Source: Methanosarcinales archaeon (GTDB lineage Archaea > Halobacteriota > Methanosarcinia > Methanosarcinales > Methanoperedenaceae). Taken from it: a stretch of DNA of 64,000 nt. The notes under the pieces are model-generated. The model was not told the DNA's origin. It did no database searches and saw nothing but the letters and a program-made list of their open reading frames with translations. The DNA lies in assembly GCA_905339155.1 (NCBI GenBank), contig CAJPFJ010000030.1, positions 24,189-88,188 on the forward strand, given 5' to 3'. The translations under genes were made by a program, and so were the position numbers. Below are positions 34,994-44,060 of the stretch, piece after piece. Position 1 is the first letter of the stretch. Each line of letters begins with the position of its first letter.

Positions 34994-35041
34994 CTGAAAG
35001 TATGGATATCAGATGTTCTGAGAATGGGAACACAAATGGAT

Positions 35042-35545
35042 CTAATATACGGTAACGCTTTTTACGCCTTTTATCCTGGTAAGCGAATCCAGTAGGTCAC
35101 CGCTCACCTTTCCTTCAGTTATTATTGTAAGCTGTGGATTTTCTGTCAGGTATGGGTCATCAGATACGGCCTGCCTGATAGTTACCCCATGCTCTGACAC
35201 GGCTGTTGCGACTGCTCCAAGGAGACCTTTTCGGGCAGCATTGTCAGGGGCAATGATTATTACGCCAAGACCGAGTAATGGCGCCACATCCCTTAAGAAC
35301 GGTAATGTGCGGACATTCTGGAATATCTGCATCAATTTCTCATTATTTGAAATAGTTTCACATGTTGCGTCAACAACTCTTCTATCAACTTCTATCTCAT
35401 TTGCGATCTGGGTGTGAGGTATTTCAATACCACCTGAAACTACCCTGCCTTTTGCATTTATCTGGAAACCCCTTTCCAGAAGCAATCTGATCACCTTTTC
35501 TTGAGCCGGGTGGTTTTTAAATTTTTCCTGGATAATAGTCCACAT
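35042..35545 (-). CDS. ACT-domain regulator of amino acid metabolism (COG2150-like)
   Basis: The 167-residue protein has an N-terminal helix-turn-helix-like part (VIRLLLERGFQINAKGRV ... IPHTQIANEIEVDRRVVDAT) and a C-terminal ACT domain (GLGVIIIAPDNAARKGLLGA). This is the composition of the archaeal predicted regulators in COG2150, which likely sense an amino acid and bind DNA. The target genes are unknown. The gene is monocistronic. Confidence 0.82.
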   Translation of the reverse strand: MWTIIQEKFKNHPAQEKVIRLLLERGFQINAKGRVVSGGIEIPHTQIANEIEVDRRVVDATCETISNNEKLMQIFQNVRTLPFLRDVAPLLGLGVIIIAPDNAARKGLLGAVATAVSEHGVTIRQAVSDDPYLTENPQLTIITEGKVSGDLLDSLTRIKGVKSVTVY

Positions 35546-35579
35546 TAGCTCTTAATATGGTAATTTTTGGTACTAATGT

Positions 35580-36017
35580 TTATCCGGCTTTTTTTACCTT
35601 TTCAGCAAGGTCTTTTCCCAGACGCTTGCATTCTTCAAGATCCTTCTCCTCAGGTTTATACTGGACCCGCAGCACCGGATCAATCACTTTCATGCCAAGT
35701 TCACGCAATTTTTCAGCGATCATTCCGGGAGCTTCGCCGCTCCATCCGTAAGACCCGAAGGCTGCTCCTATTTTTCCTTTAACGTTAGCATTTGATAAGT
35801 TGTCAATGAACTTTTCCATAGGTGGCAGCATCTTATAATGGAATGTTGATGAGCCTATTGCGATTGCGTCAGCGGATTTCACGTCTTCTATTTTTGTCTC
35901 ATGGAAGTTCATAGCAACAGCTTTGATATTTCTTGATGCAGCGCCTTCAACGATCGCATCCGCCATGGCTTTTGTGTTACCTGATGTACTTAAATATACG
36001 ATTACTATTTTTGGCAT
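35580..36017 (-). CDS. Flavodoxin, paralog of the 18368 gene
   Basis: The 145-residue protein is about four-fifths identical by eye to the flavodoxin at 18368-18802, with the same FMN loops (VIVYLSTSGNTKAMAD, GSSTFHYKMLPPMEKFI, FGSYGWSGEAPGMIAEKLRE). It stands in an undisturbed region, so it is the likelier ancestral copy. It is monocistronic and divergent from ruvC. Confidence 0.92.
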   Translation of the reverse strand: MPKIVIVYLSTSGNTKAMADAIVEGAASRNIKAVAMNFHETKIEDVKSADAIAIGSSTFHYKMLPPMEKFIDNLSNANVKGKIGAAFGSYGWSGEAPGMIAEKLRELGMKVIDPVLRVQYKPEEKDLEECKRLGKDLAEKVKKAG

Positions 36018-36184
36018 GATTTTTCCACCTTATTTATAGTATCTCTTTGAGATGGGATTTTTTTTCACTATCCCTACTCATTATATGGTTGAAACTAATC
36101 TCGGATAAAGCTTTCGTTGACATAATATCAAATATTTAAGCGTCCTGGCAAAAGAACATAAATGTTAGGCGCTTTTAAAATACC

Positions 36185-36664
36185 ATGATCGTTATCGGAA
36201 TCGACCCGGGGCTTGCAACTGTGGGCTTTGGAGTAATAAGGACAGAAAACGGGAACATCACTCCCATAAGCTATGGATGTATCAAGACATCCCCCGATAA
36301 ACAAACACCACAGCGTCTTCTGGATATATTCAACGAAATAACATCTCTTTTTGAAAAATACAAACCGGAGGTCATCGCAGTTGAAACACTCTTTTTCAGT
36401 AAGAATGTCACTAATGGGTTGAGTGTAAGCGAGGCAAGGGGCGTAATATTCCTTGCAGCCGCGCAGCGCAATATCCCGATCTTTGAATACACCCCAAACC
36501 AGGTGAAGCAGGCAATAACGGGTTCGGGAAAGGCTGACAAGAAACAGATGCAGGAGATGATAAAGAGGCTCCTTGACCTTGATGAGATACCAGAACCTGA
36601 TGATGCTGCTGATGGCCTGTCGATTGCTTTATGTCATATAAACTGGCAGAAGCAAGTTTTATAA
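36185..36664 (+). CDS. ruvC: Crossover junction endodeoxyribonuclease RuvC
   Basis: The 159-residue protein is a complete RuvC: catalytic Asp7 in GIDPGLATVGFGVI, Glu67 in VIAVETLFF, and Asp140/Asp143 in DDAADGLSIALCH, the same spacing as E. coli. It cuts Holliday junctions as a dimer. Archaea normally use the unrelated Hjc; a bacterial RuvC with RuvA and RuvB close by suggests transfer of the whole system. A minus-strand membrane-protein gene separates it from ruvA. TATA-like aatatttaagc lies about 50 bases upstream. Confidence 0.95.
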   Translation: MIVIGIDPGLATVGFGVIRTENGNITPISYGCIKTSPDKQTPQRLLDIFNEITSLFEKYKPEVIAVETLFFSKNVTNGLSVSEARGVIFLAAAQRNIPIFEYTPNQVKQAITGSGKADKKQMQEMIKRLLDLDEIPEPDDAADGLSIALCHINWQKQVL

Positions 36665-36690
36665 AAAATTGCAAAACATCGAAATGGCCT

Positions 36691-37059
36691 CTAAGTCTTT
36701 TTCTTTATTTTATTCAATAATTTATGCCATTCGTAAAGAAACATTACTAATCCCGAAAATGCTATAAGTTCAAATAGTTCATAAGTTGTGGAATCCGGTG
36801 CTAATTCATCAAGACCTTCTAAAAATTCATGAGACAACATAAAAAAACCCATAATAATTATAAATATACTACTTCGAATGAAACTTCCTTTTTGTGAAAT
36901 TATTTCGTCTGAATTCCCTTGATCTTTTTTCAGGAATTTCCATGTAAGAGCTATTTGAATACCTAGATAAACCGTGAACAGGGAAAGTATTATAATACTT
37001 GCTTGAATAATTTTATATAATGAATCATCGTCAATTATGGTTCCTAACAACCTATCCAT
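36691..37059 (-). CDS. Hypothetical three-helix membrane protein
   Basis: The 122-residue protein has three hydrophobic helices (about 18-40, 60-78 and 95-112) separated by an acidic loop FLEGLDELAPDSTTYELFEL. I do not recognise a family. It is inserted between ruvC and ruvA on the opposite strand. Confidence 0.6.
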   Translation of the reverse strand: MDRLLGTIIDDDSLYKIIQASIIILSLFTVYLGIQIALTWKFLKKDQGNSDEIISQKGSFIRSSIFIIIMGFFMLSHEFLEGLDELAPDSTTYELFELIAFSGLVMFLYEWHKLLNKIKKKT

Positions 37060-37213
37060 TATCCATACCTGCCCATATTATTCTGTATTATACTATTTAG
37101 GTATATATATTTATGCATGAAAATATCATGATAGTTAATATTATAATTATACAAAGGGAAATGGTGGACAAACTATATGGGTTAAATAATACCAGAACCT
37201 TAATAGAACTACT

Positions 37214-37792
37214 ATGATTTCCCATATTTATGGTGAGATTGCACAATGTGGCGAAGGATTTGTTGTGGTCGATGTTGGCGGTATCGGATATCAGGTGAAT
37301 GTGACAAAACCGATAGTGTATGAACTCACAGGGAAGAAAGAAAAAATAAAATTTTATACTTACCTCCATGTCAGGGAAGATGCCCACATACTCTATGGTT
37401 TTTTAAACCAGAGCGAGCTTGAGATGTTCAAGCTCCTCATAAGTGTTACAAGAGTGGGGCCCCAGATAGCCATGAACATCCTTTCACAAATAAAAATTGA
37501 AGAGCTTGCAGCTGCAATAATCCATGAGGATGAAAAAGTCCTGACCCGCATTTCCGGGGTGGGCGCTAAGAATGCCAAACGCCTGATCCTGGAATTGAAG
37601 GATAAAATGACAAAGAAAATGGAAGGATTTGAACTTCCAACCACAAGCAATGTAAATTACGATGCTGTGAGCGCGCTTGTTTCGCTTGGATTCCCAAGGC
37701 AGTCGGCACAGAGGGCTGTGGAGGCAGTTTCGGAAGGCGAACAGAAGGTGGAAACGATAATCAAGGCGGCGCTTTTGAAATTGAAGGAATAA
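37214..37792 (+). CDS. ruvA: Holliday junction branch migration protein RuvA
   Basis: The 192-residue protein has all RuvA parts: the N-terminal OB domain ([29 protein letters not shown]), the two helix-hairpin-helix motifs ([15 protein letters not shown] and [20 protein letters not shown]), and the C-terminal RuvB-binding domain ([21 protein letters not shown]). It binds the four-way junction as a tetramer and loads RuvB, whose gene starts five bases downstream. Confidence 0.95.
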   Translation: MISHIYGEIAQCGEGFVVVDVGGIGYQVNVTKPIVYELTGKKEKIKFYTYLHVREDAHILYGFLNQSELEMFKLLISVTRVGPQIAMNILSQIKIEELAAAIIHEDEKVLTRISGVGAKNAKRLILELKDKMTKKMEGFELPTTSNVNYDAVSALVSLGFPRQSAQRAVEAVSEGEQKVETIIKAALLKLKE

Positions 37793-37797
37793 TCAAT

Positions 37798-38784
37798 ATG
37801 GAAGAGCGAATAATCACCCCGATCTCACAAAATGAAGAAAAAGAAGAGTTCACCATCCGCCCCGGCAGGCTTGATGATTTCATAGGCCAGCGTGCGCTCA
37901 AGGAGTCATTGAAAATATTCATAGAGGCATCAAAGAAACGGGGCGAGCCCCTTGACCATATCCTGTTTTCAGGACCTCCGGGTCTTGGAAAAACAACTCT
38001 TGCCCATATTATTGCACATGAGCTGGGCTCAAATATCAAAAGCACGTCCGGGCCTGTCCTTGAAAAACCTGGAGACCTTGCGGCGATCCTCACGGCGCTC
38101 AAGAAAGGGGATGTGCTCTTTATTGACGAGATACACCGCCTGAATCCTGTTATTGAAGAGATATTGTATCCTGCGATGGAGGATTACGAGATTGATGTCA
38201 TGATTGGTGAGGGCCCAAGCGCGCGCTCCATAAAATTGAGTCTTGATCGATTTACTCTCATTGGCGCCACAACCAGGGTTGGGCTACTTGGCTCACCGTT
38301 TCGTGACAGGTTCGGCTTTATCTCAAGACTTAACCTGTATTCCGTGGATGAGCTCATAGAAGTTGTTTCCCGCAGCGCTTCTATCCTGAAAATCCCTCTG
38401 ACAAAGGAAGGCTCCCAAGAGATCGCAAAACGAAGCCGTGGGACACCGCGCATTGCTAACAGGCTGCTTCGGCGCGCATGGGATTTTGCCATGGTGAGAG
38501 CAGAAGGCAACATCACGCAGAATGTTGCGGATTCCGCGCTCACAATGCTTGGGATTGACAGGCTGGGGCTTGATGAGCTTGACAGGAAGATCCTTGGTAT
38601 CATTTCAACAGATTTTGGAGGAGGGCCTGTCGGGGCCAAGACCATTGCAATATCAGTTGGAGAAGAAGTCAGGACAATTGAAGAAGTTTACGAGCCATAT
38701 CTTATCCAGATAGGATTTATCAAAAGAACACCACAGGGAAGAGAGACGACTGCTGCTGCTAAAGAACATATTAATAATAAATAG
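37798..38784 (+). CDS. ruvB: Holliday junction branch migration ATPase RuvB
   Basis: The 328-residue AAA+ protein has Walker [10 protein letters not shown] (near residue 59), Walker [10 protein letters not shown] (near 106), sensor 1 LIGATTR, arginine finger in FRDRFG, and the winged-helix domain [22 protein letters not shown]. It forms hexamers that drive branch migration on junctions held by RuvA. It directly follows ruvA, giving a ruvAB operon. The sequence is a standard bacterial RuvB. Confidence 0.96.
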   Translation: MEERIITPISQNEEKEEFTIRPGRLDDFIGQRALKESLKIFIEASKKRGEPLDHILFSGPPGLGKTTLAHIIAHELGSNIKSTSGPVLEKPGDLAAILTALKKGDVLFIDEIHRLNPVIEEILYPAMEDYEIDVMIGEGPSARSIKLSLDRFTLIGATTRVGLLGSPFRDRFGFISRLNLYSVDELIEVVSRSASILKIPLTKEGSQEIAKRSRGTPRIANRLLRRAWDFAMVRAEGNITQNVADSALTMLGIDRLGLDELDRKILGIISTDFGGGPVGAKTIAISVGEEVRTIEEVYEPYLIQIGFIKRTPQGRETTAAAKEHINNK

Positions 38785-38809
38785 TCTCCGATGCTGTTTT
38801 GAAAATCTC

Positions 38810-39379
38810 TTATATCCTGATCAAATCATAAAGCAGCTTCATCGCTTCCTTTTCGCCCGGACCACCGCATTTGTGGACAATAGTATTGTAATGATCGATG
38901 CGATCAAGGTATTTTTGTTCTTTTAAAACAACATATCGTGTAGCATGGACTGTTGCCTCAATGACGGCATTGGCACCGCGATTTATGGGCTTGATCTTTC
39001 GCTGCAATATTTTTGATTTGACTGCCAGGAGTTCAACGACTGAAATATTCTCACCTTTCTTGATCCTGCAATCAAAAATGATCCACCCCGGGACACCTTT
39101 CAGGACAGGGAATCCTTCAACAAAATCAAATTTCTCATGTCCAATATCAGAAAGAGCAGACTGCACAAATAAAATCGTGTCATCAACGATATTTGCGCAA
39201 GCTTTCGGTTTCCCAATTATGTTATCCAGTGTCTTTGATTTGTATATCCTTGCAAAAAGTTTTCCGTTCTTCATATGCAAACCAATAGGTGCTGCATTTG
39301 GAATTCCTTCAATTGAAATGGTCGTGAAAATAACCTCAAAGATCCCTTCCTGTATCCCGAATTCCTCAATGTCTATCAG
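38810..39379 (-). CDS. DUF447 protein, probable non-AUG start
   Basis: The frame of about 189 residues reads (x)IDIEEFGIQEGIFEVIFTT, then PNAAPIGLHMKNGKLFARIY, GWIIFDCRIKKGENISVVE and KPINRGANAVIEATVHATRY, the DUF447 family, a flavin-reductase-like fold found in methanogens and in bacteria with tetrahydromethanopterin. The conserved N-terminus begins before the first ATG (39280) or TTG; the only start candidates in frame are ATT (39382), CTG (39379) or ATA (39376), which overlap the end of the CitG-like gene. GAGGGG lies at a suitable distance. I place the start at CTG but this is uncertain. Confidence 0.78.
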   Translation of the reverse strand: MIDIEEFGIQEGIFEVIFTTISIEGIPNAAPIGLHMKNGKLFARIYKSKTLDNIIGKPKACANIVDDTILFVQSALSDIGHEKFDFVEGFPVLKGVPGWIIFDCRIKKGENISVVELLAVKSKILQRKIKPINRGANAVIEATVHATRYVVLKEQKYLDRIDHYNTIVHKCGGPGEKEAMKLLYDLIRI

Positions 39380-40236
39380 AATCTCATCCCCTCAAAAAGC
39401 GAAACAAATAATCCTGCAATAATAATATCAGCAGTTGACCCTGGATTGACACCTTCGTTCAGTAGCTCTTCGTCAAATTTATGAATTTCATTTCTTATTC
39501 TATTCATATCGCTCTTTAAAATGTTCCTCGCTCGCATTGAAACTTCTTCTGCTTTTTTATTATTAAATTTTGTCTGAATGAATGTGTCTTTATATTTCGA
39601 TAAAAGCTCCATGAATGTAAGAACTATGGCGTCATTTATGCCATTTTTCTTGATTTTATCCCGGATCAATGCGGCACATTCAAATGTCTTCTCAAAACCA
39701 TTTATCCATTCCCCTGCGATCATATCATAGCTTCCGGAAATCTCCATCATATCAAAAAGAGTCAATCCCTGCGCTTTTATTTTTTCAATGGAATCAGTAT
39801 CAGAAAGGTCGAGGTCATCAACCGGTTTGACTTTTACTTTTGTTTTTGAAAAGGCCAGATAAAATTCAACTGAGTCATCAACTTTCGTTTCCCTTACGAT
39901 CTTTTGAACCTGCTCTTTCAGGCACGATTTAATTTCACATCTGCCTCCTGCCATCACAAGCGGAATAAGTAAAATAAATGCCCCAAAATGCGTGTTGCCG
40001 CCGCTTTGCCATTTGCTGCTTTCTATTACGGATTTATGGATCAGCTCCCCAATTCCGGATTTTGAGGCAGCAGCCATCTCAAGTATGGGATAAACCCCTA
40101 CAGCGCTTGCCATGAAGTGTTCAAAGCGGGTGTCGGTATAATTGTGATCGCGGTCGATGTTGCCGGGCTTTGGGGTGGCTGAGACCTCAAGGATCATGGC
40201 GAGCTGGGCGCACCGGGCGATGTGAGAAGGATTCAT
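39376..40236 (-). CDS. CitG/MdcB-related triphosphoribosyl-dephospho-CoA synthase-like protein
   Basis: The 286-residue protein has the family motif EVSATPKPGNIDRDHNYTDT near the start and SKWQSGGNTHFGAFILLIPL near residue 95. Bacterial CitG makes the prosthetic group of citrate lyase, but the archaeal homologs have no citrate lyase and co-occur with DUF447 and methanopterin genes, so a role in that coenzyme pathway is suspected. The stop overlaps the DUF447 start region. ATG 40236 is preferred to a TTG five codons upstream. Confidence 0.8.
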   Translation of the reverse strand: MNPSHIARCAQLAMILEVSATPKPGNIDRDHNYTDTRFEHFMASAVGVYPILEMAAASKSGIGELIHKSVIESSKWQSGGNTHFGAFILLIPLVMAGGRCEIKSCLKEQVQKIVRETKVDDSVEFYLAFSKTKVKVKPVDDLDLSDTDSIEKIKAQGLTLFDMMEISGSYDMIAGEWINGFEKTFECAALIRDKIKKNGINDAIVLTFMELLSKYKDTFIQTKFNNKKAEEVSMRARNILKSDMNRIRNEIHKFDEELLNEGVNPGSTADIIIAGLFVSLFEGMRF

Positions 40237-40356
40237 GATTGTTGGGTCCAAGGGGTAGAGGATACCCTGCTCTTTAGGGCAGAGTGATTGACTTGAAGTA
40301 ATGTTAATTTATTACAACATATATTATTCAGCATCAATATAATCAACTCCGCATTT

Positions 40357-41622
40357 TTAGGGAATATTTACCATGGGCCTTTTCGCCCTCTCAAACTTCC
40401 ACCTCTTGCTCAAATCCATCGTTGCATCAATACCCACCTTTGTCCCGATGCCATTATCAGAGCGAGGATCAAGGGTGCTGCCCCTCACATTCGGATAGAT
40501 GTAGATATCCTCATCCCCTTTCACCCTCGTGGCAATTGCGAATTCGATGTCGTTCGGATCAAAAATATCGATATCATCATCCACTATTACCACATGTTTC
40601 AGGCTCTTGTGCGCTGCAAATGTAGCGTCAATGGCTTTCTTAGCTTCATCATCATTTGTTTTATGTATCTGCACTGCAACATGGAAATAATAGCACCCCC
40701 CGGGAGTCATAATAACATTCTTGACATCTGCCACTTTCTTTACTTCATTAAAGATCAGGGGCTCATACGGAATCCCCATCAAAATATTATGTTCGCTCCC
40801 TGCAGGGATCAGGGCGTGGTAAATGGGGTCGCGCCTGTGCAATATTTTCGTTATATAGATCACAGGCTGCTTCCTCACAATGTCATAAGTGCCGCTTATA
40901 TCCACGAAGGGACCTTCATCAACAAGTTCGGTGGGATGTATGTATCCTTCAAGAACTATTTCTGCATGCGGGATTTTTATTCCATTTTCCAGCTCAATAA
41001 CCTCAAGAGGTTCGCCACTAAGCGCCGCAGCATAATTGTACTCCTTTCCTTCAGGCACACGGGTCGAGATCGCAAATAGCGTAATGGGGTCTATTCCAAT
41101 AACTATCGCAATCGGGAGCGGCTCTCCTTTTTCAGAAGCTTTTTTATGAAGATTATAAGTGTGCCTGAATTCAACAAGCCGCACAGCCAGCCGGTCTTTC
41201 CCGATGACCCTTAGCCTGTGGATGGAGGCGTTCATTAAACCCTGATATTCGCAAATCACGACTCCTGCAGTAATATACGGGGCGCCGTCTCCTTCAAAAT
41301 GCGTAAGGATCGGAAGTTTGTACAGGTCAGGTTTTTCGATCACTTCTCTTGTTGGCGAATCCTTAACCGGTTTTACCTCTCCGTCCGGCAGGCAGGATGA
41401 AAGATGTTCTATGATCTTATCAGGCTTTACGCCAAGAGCTCTGGCAAGAAGTTCCCTCGATGACAGGATATTCATAATAAGTTTTGAACCATTGACATTT
41501 GTATAAAGCGCGGGTTCTTTCCCGGCAGTGGCAGAAACCTCATAAACTGGCGATAGCGGGGTTTTTATCTCAATAAGTTTGCCCTCAGATCTTAATTGTT
41601 CAATAAATCCCCGAAAACTCAT
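40357..41622 (-). CDS. ubiD: UbiD-family decarboxylase, probable anhydromevalonate phosphate decarboxylase
   Basis: The 421-residue protein is a complete UbiD-type enzyme that uses prenylated FMN: MSFRGFIEQLRSEGKL, ASIHRLRVIGKDRLAVRL near residue 130, HNILMGIPYEPLIFNEV near 277, and SDNGIGTKVGIDAT near 393. In archaea, homologs of this size catalyse decarboxylation of trans-anhydromevalonate 5-phosphate to isopentenyl phosphate. The UbiX gene overlaps its start by four bases, and the window also holds an aconitase-X protein for the preceding step, which supports this role. Menaquinone precursor decarboxylation is an alternative. Confidence 0.9.
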   Translation of the reverse strand: MSFRGFIEQLRSEGKLIEIKTPLSPVYEVSATAGKEPALYTNVNGSKLIMNILSSRELLARALGVKPDKIIEHLSSCLPDGEVKPVKDSPTREVIEKPDLYKLPILTHFEGDGAPYITAGVVICEYQGLMNASIHRLRVIGKDRLAVRLVEFRHTYNLHKKASEKGEPLPIAIVIGIDPITLFAISTRVPEGKEYNYAAALSGEPLEVIELENGIKIPHAEIVLEGYIHPTELVDEGPFVDISGTYDIVRKQPVIYITKILHRRDPIYHALIPAGSEHNILMGIPYEPLIFNEVKKVADVKNVIMTPGGCYYFHVAVQIHKTNDDEAKKAIDATFAAHKSLKHVVIVDDDIDIFDPNDIEFAIATRVKGDEDIYIYPNVRGSTLDPRSDNGIGTKVGIDATMDLSKRWKFERAKRPMVNIP

Positions 41623-42182
41623 TCACGCCACCGTCTGTATAAATTATGCTCAATATCAAGTAAGTCCAGGGCGCGTCCTGCCATAAAATCGATAATATCA
41701 TCAAGTGTTTTTGGTTTTGGATAGAAAGCAGGACATGCCGGAAGTATGCAGGCCCCTGCCTCTGTTGCTTTTTTCATGTTATCAATGTGTATAAGATTAA
41801 GCGGTGTTTCCCTGGTCATGAGGATCAATGGGCGCTTTTCTTTCAGGCAGCAGTCGGCAGCCCTTGATATTAATGTATCGGACATTCCCGAGGCAATCGA
41901 TGCAAGTGTCTTCATGCTGCAAGGCGCAATTATCATTCCCTTTGACCTGTGGGAGCCGCTTGCGATCGGTGCTGTGAAATCATGATCGTCATAAACGTTA
42001 TCACCCAGATTTTCCACAGCCCTGAGCGAATAATCAGTCTCAATTTTTATAAGTTCCTTTGCGGATTCAGAAATGACCAGATGAGTTTTAAAAACTTTCA
42101 TTTGTTTTAGGGCTTCAAGGATGCGTATTCCATACGGGATACCTGAGGCGCCACTCATACCTATAATAATCTCATTCTTCAT
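41619..42182 (-). CDS. ubiX: Flavin prenyltransferase UbiX
   Basis: The 187-residue protein has the flavin-binding start IIGMSGASGIPYGIRIL, the SGSHRSKGMIIAPCSMKTLASIA region near residue 76, and RPLILMTRETPLNLIHIDNM near 115. It joins dimethylallyl phosphate to FMN to make the UbiD cofactor. It overlaps ubiD by four bases (ATGA type), so the enzyme and cofactor maker are made together. Confidence 0.95.
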   Translation of the reverse strand: MKNEIIIGMSGASGIPYGIRILEALKQMKVFKTHLVISESAKELIKIETDYSLRAVENLGDNVYDDHDFTAPIASGSHRSKGMIIAPCSMKTLASIASGMSDTLISRAADCCLKEKRPLILMTRETPLNLIHIDNMKKATEAGACILPACPAFYPKPKTLDDIIDFMAGRALDLLDIEHNLYRRWRE

Positions 42183-42243
42183 GTCCTATACTTGTTTTGC
42201 CCTGTTTGAATAGTTTTTGTTAAGAATAATTAAATATTTGATA

Positions 42244-42447
42244 TTAAGGACCGGACTTTTTTTTTCTTAATTTCCCGATCAATGTTCTAAGCCGGTTTTT
42301 ACTTGCATTCTTAATTTTTAACCGAAGATAACCCCTCTTTGAATTAATAACCATTTTAAAAACCGTATCTTCAGGACAGGCATCCAGATAATTTTTGATC
42401 TCTCCCGCTACAGTCTCCTTATTAATTCCTGTATACTCTACGCTCAT
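42244..42447 (-). CDS. Hypothetical small basic protein
   Basis: The 67-residue protein is rich in Lys and Arg at the C-terminus (NASKNRLRTLIGKLRKKKSG) and shares a divergent promoter with srp54. A beta strand pair VFKMVINSKRGYLRLKIK and flanking helices suggest an RNA- or DNA-binding fold. I cannot name the family. Confidence 0.6.
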   Translation of the reverse strand: MSVEYTGINKETVAGEIKNYLDACPEDTVFKMVINSKRGYLRLKIKNASKNRLRTLIGKLRKKKSGP

Positions 42448-42461
42448 AAGAATAACTATAA

Positions 42462-42492
42462 CAATAGGAATTATTATATATCTATCCTATTG
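42462..42492. promoter_or_regulatory. Inverted repeat enclosing the TATA region of the srp54 divergent promoter
   Basis: CAATAGGA (42462-42469) and TCCTATTG (42485-42492) form a perfect eight-base inverted repeat. The 15-base spacer attattatatatcta type contains the TATA-like core. A dimeric regulator could cover both promoters. Confidence 0.4.
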
Positions 42493-42554
42493 ATCATGCA
42501 ATAGTTTAACTAAAATCAAAGGCTTAATGATAATGTACAAAATGGAAAGGAAAC

Positions 42555-43880
42555 ATGGTACTGGACAAACTTGGCGGCTCGCTTCAGGACGCCCTTAAGA
42601 AATTGGTCGGCGCAGGCCGGATCGATGAAAAGTTAGTGGACGATGTAGTAAGGGATATTCAGCGCGCCATGCTGCAGGCGGATGTGAATGTAAAGCATGT
42701 GGTGGCGCTATCGCAGAAAATAAAACAGCGCTCACTCAAGGAAGAACCGCCAAGTGGCATGAATCCAAGAGAGCATGTTATACGCATCGTTTACCAGGAA
42801 TTGATAAATATCCTGGGAAAAAGCGCGAACATAAAGCTTGCACCCCAGACCATAATGATGGTGGGACTCCAGGGAAGCGGAAAAACCACAACGACTGCTA
42901 AACTTGCTCGCTATTTCCAGAGAAAAGGACTGAAAACTGCGGTCATATGTGCAGATAATTTCAGGCTTGGCGCTTATGACCAGTTAAAGACCCTGTGCGA
43001 CAGGAGCGGCGTTTTTTTCTATGGGGAAAAAGATGTGAAAGATGCCGTTGGTATCGTTGGGCGCGGCCTCAAGGCAATTGAAAAATTTGATGTTAAAATA
43101 ATAGATACGGCAGGAAGACATGCCCTTGAAACAGACCTTATTAAAGAAATGGAAGCTATTCACCTGGCTGCCAAACCTGATCACAAATTCCTTGTCCTTG
43201 ATGCAGCTATGGGACAACTTGCAAGCGACCAGGCAAAAGCTTTCAATTCATCTATCGGGATAACTGCAGTTATAATAACAAAACTTGATGGAACAGCCAA
43301 AGGTGGAGGCGCTTTATCAGCTGTTTCTGATACCGATTCATCTATTGCTTTTATCGGGGTTGGAGAAACTCCTGATGACCTTGAGAGGTTCGAAGCTGAC
43401 AGGTTCATTTCACGCCTCCTTGGAATGGGGGATCTCAAATCCCTGCTTGAAAAAGCGCAAGAGACTCTCCAGGCTGAAGATTTTGATATGGAATCAATAC
43501 TCAGCGGGAAATTCACTCTTAAAGATATGTACAAACAGATGGAAGCTGTGAACAAAATGGGGCCTCTTAAGCAGGTGATGTCCATGATACCACTCGGGAA
43601 AATGGGAATGAAGGTCTCGGATGATATGTTCGCGGTTACCCAGGAAAAAATGAAAAAATACAAGTACATCATGGATTCCATGACCGACAGTGAGCTTGAA
43701 GACCCTAAACATATTAACAGCCCGAGGATCACACGGATAGCGAGGGGGTCAGGAACGAAATATGACGAGGTACGGGAGCTCCTTAAATACCATAAAATGA
43801 TGCAAAAGACCATGAAGGGTATGGGTGGGGGCGGTGGAAAGTTCAATATCCAGAAAATGATGAAGAAATTCGGAATGTGA
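42555..43880 (+). CDS. srp54: Signal recognition particle protein SRP54
   Basis: The 441-residue protein has the N domain, the G domain (P-loop [15 protein letters not shown] near residue 100, DTAGRHA near 183, [11 protein letters not shown] near 242) and the methionine-rich M domain ending [20 protein letters not shown], which binds signal sequences and SRP RNA. It targets ribosomes to the membrane. It is monocistronic, and the ATG follows ggaaagg. Confidence 0.97.
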   Translation: MVLDKLGGSLQDALKKLVGAGRIDEKLVDDVVRDIQRAMLQADVNVKHVVALSQKIKQRSLKEEPPSGMNPREHVIRIVYQELINILGKSANIKLAPQTIMMVGLQGSGKTTTTAKLARYFQRKGLKTAVICADNFRLGAYDQLKTLCDRSGVFFYGEKDVKDAVGIVGRGLKAIEKFDVKIIDTAGRHALETDLIKEMEAIHLAAKPDHKFLVLDAAMGQLASDQAKAFNSSIGITAVIITKLDGTAKGGGALSAVSDTDSSIAFIGVGETPDDLERFEADRFISRLLGMGDLKSLLEKAQETLQAEDFDMESILSGKFTLKDMYKQMEAVNKMGPLKQVMSMIPLGKMGMKVSDDMFAVTQEKMKKYKYIMDSMTDSELEDPKHINSPRITRIARGSGTKYDEVRELLKYHKMMQKTMKGMGGGGGKFNIQKMMKKFGM

Positions 43881-43916
43881 TCTTAACAATTTCGATCATA
43901 ATGATATGATCATGGA

Positions 43917-44005
43917 AAATATTTATAAGTAAGGAGTTTTATATTACTAATGGGGCAGGCGGCATCGCATCCATCCCCTCCGATGTTCCGCAACGCCCCC
44001 TTTAT
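43917..44005 (+). ncRNA. Candidate structured RNA with upstream TATA box
   Basis: TATA-like aaatatttataag (43917-43929) is followed 25 bases later by a GC-rich stretch in AT-rich surroundings. GGGGC (43952-43956), GCGG and CATCG pair with CGATG (43981-43985), CCGC and GCCCC (43995-43999), with two small internal bulges and a 13-base loop. About 14 mostly GC pairs make this the strongest hairpin I see in the window. A leaderless 48-codon frame MGQAASHPSPPMFRNAPF also starts at 43950 but runs into the tdh gene and looks less likely. Confidence 0.4.
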
Positions 44006-44060
44006 CTCTGATAAGAGGAAATTCTTGTATCACCTGCACATTCCCGATGATGATATTATC

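Noticed and set aside
43881..44060. SRP RNA gene next to srp54
   Set aside because: The space is under 180 bases, while archaeal SRP RNA is about 300 bases, and its conserved helix 8 loop motifs are not seen.
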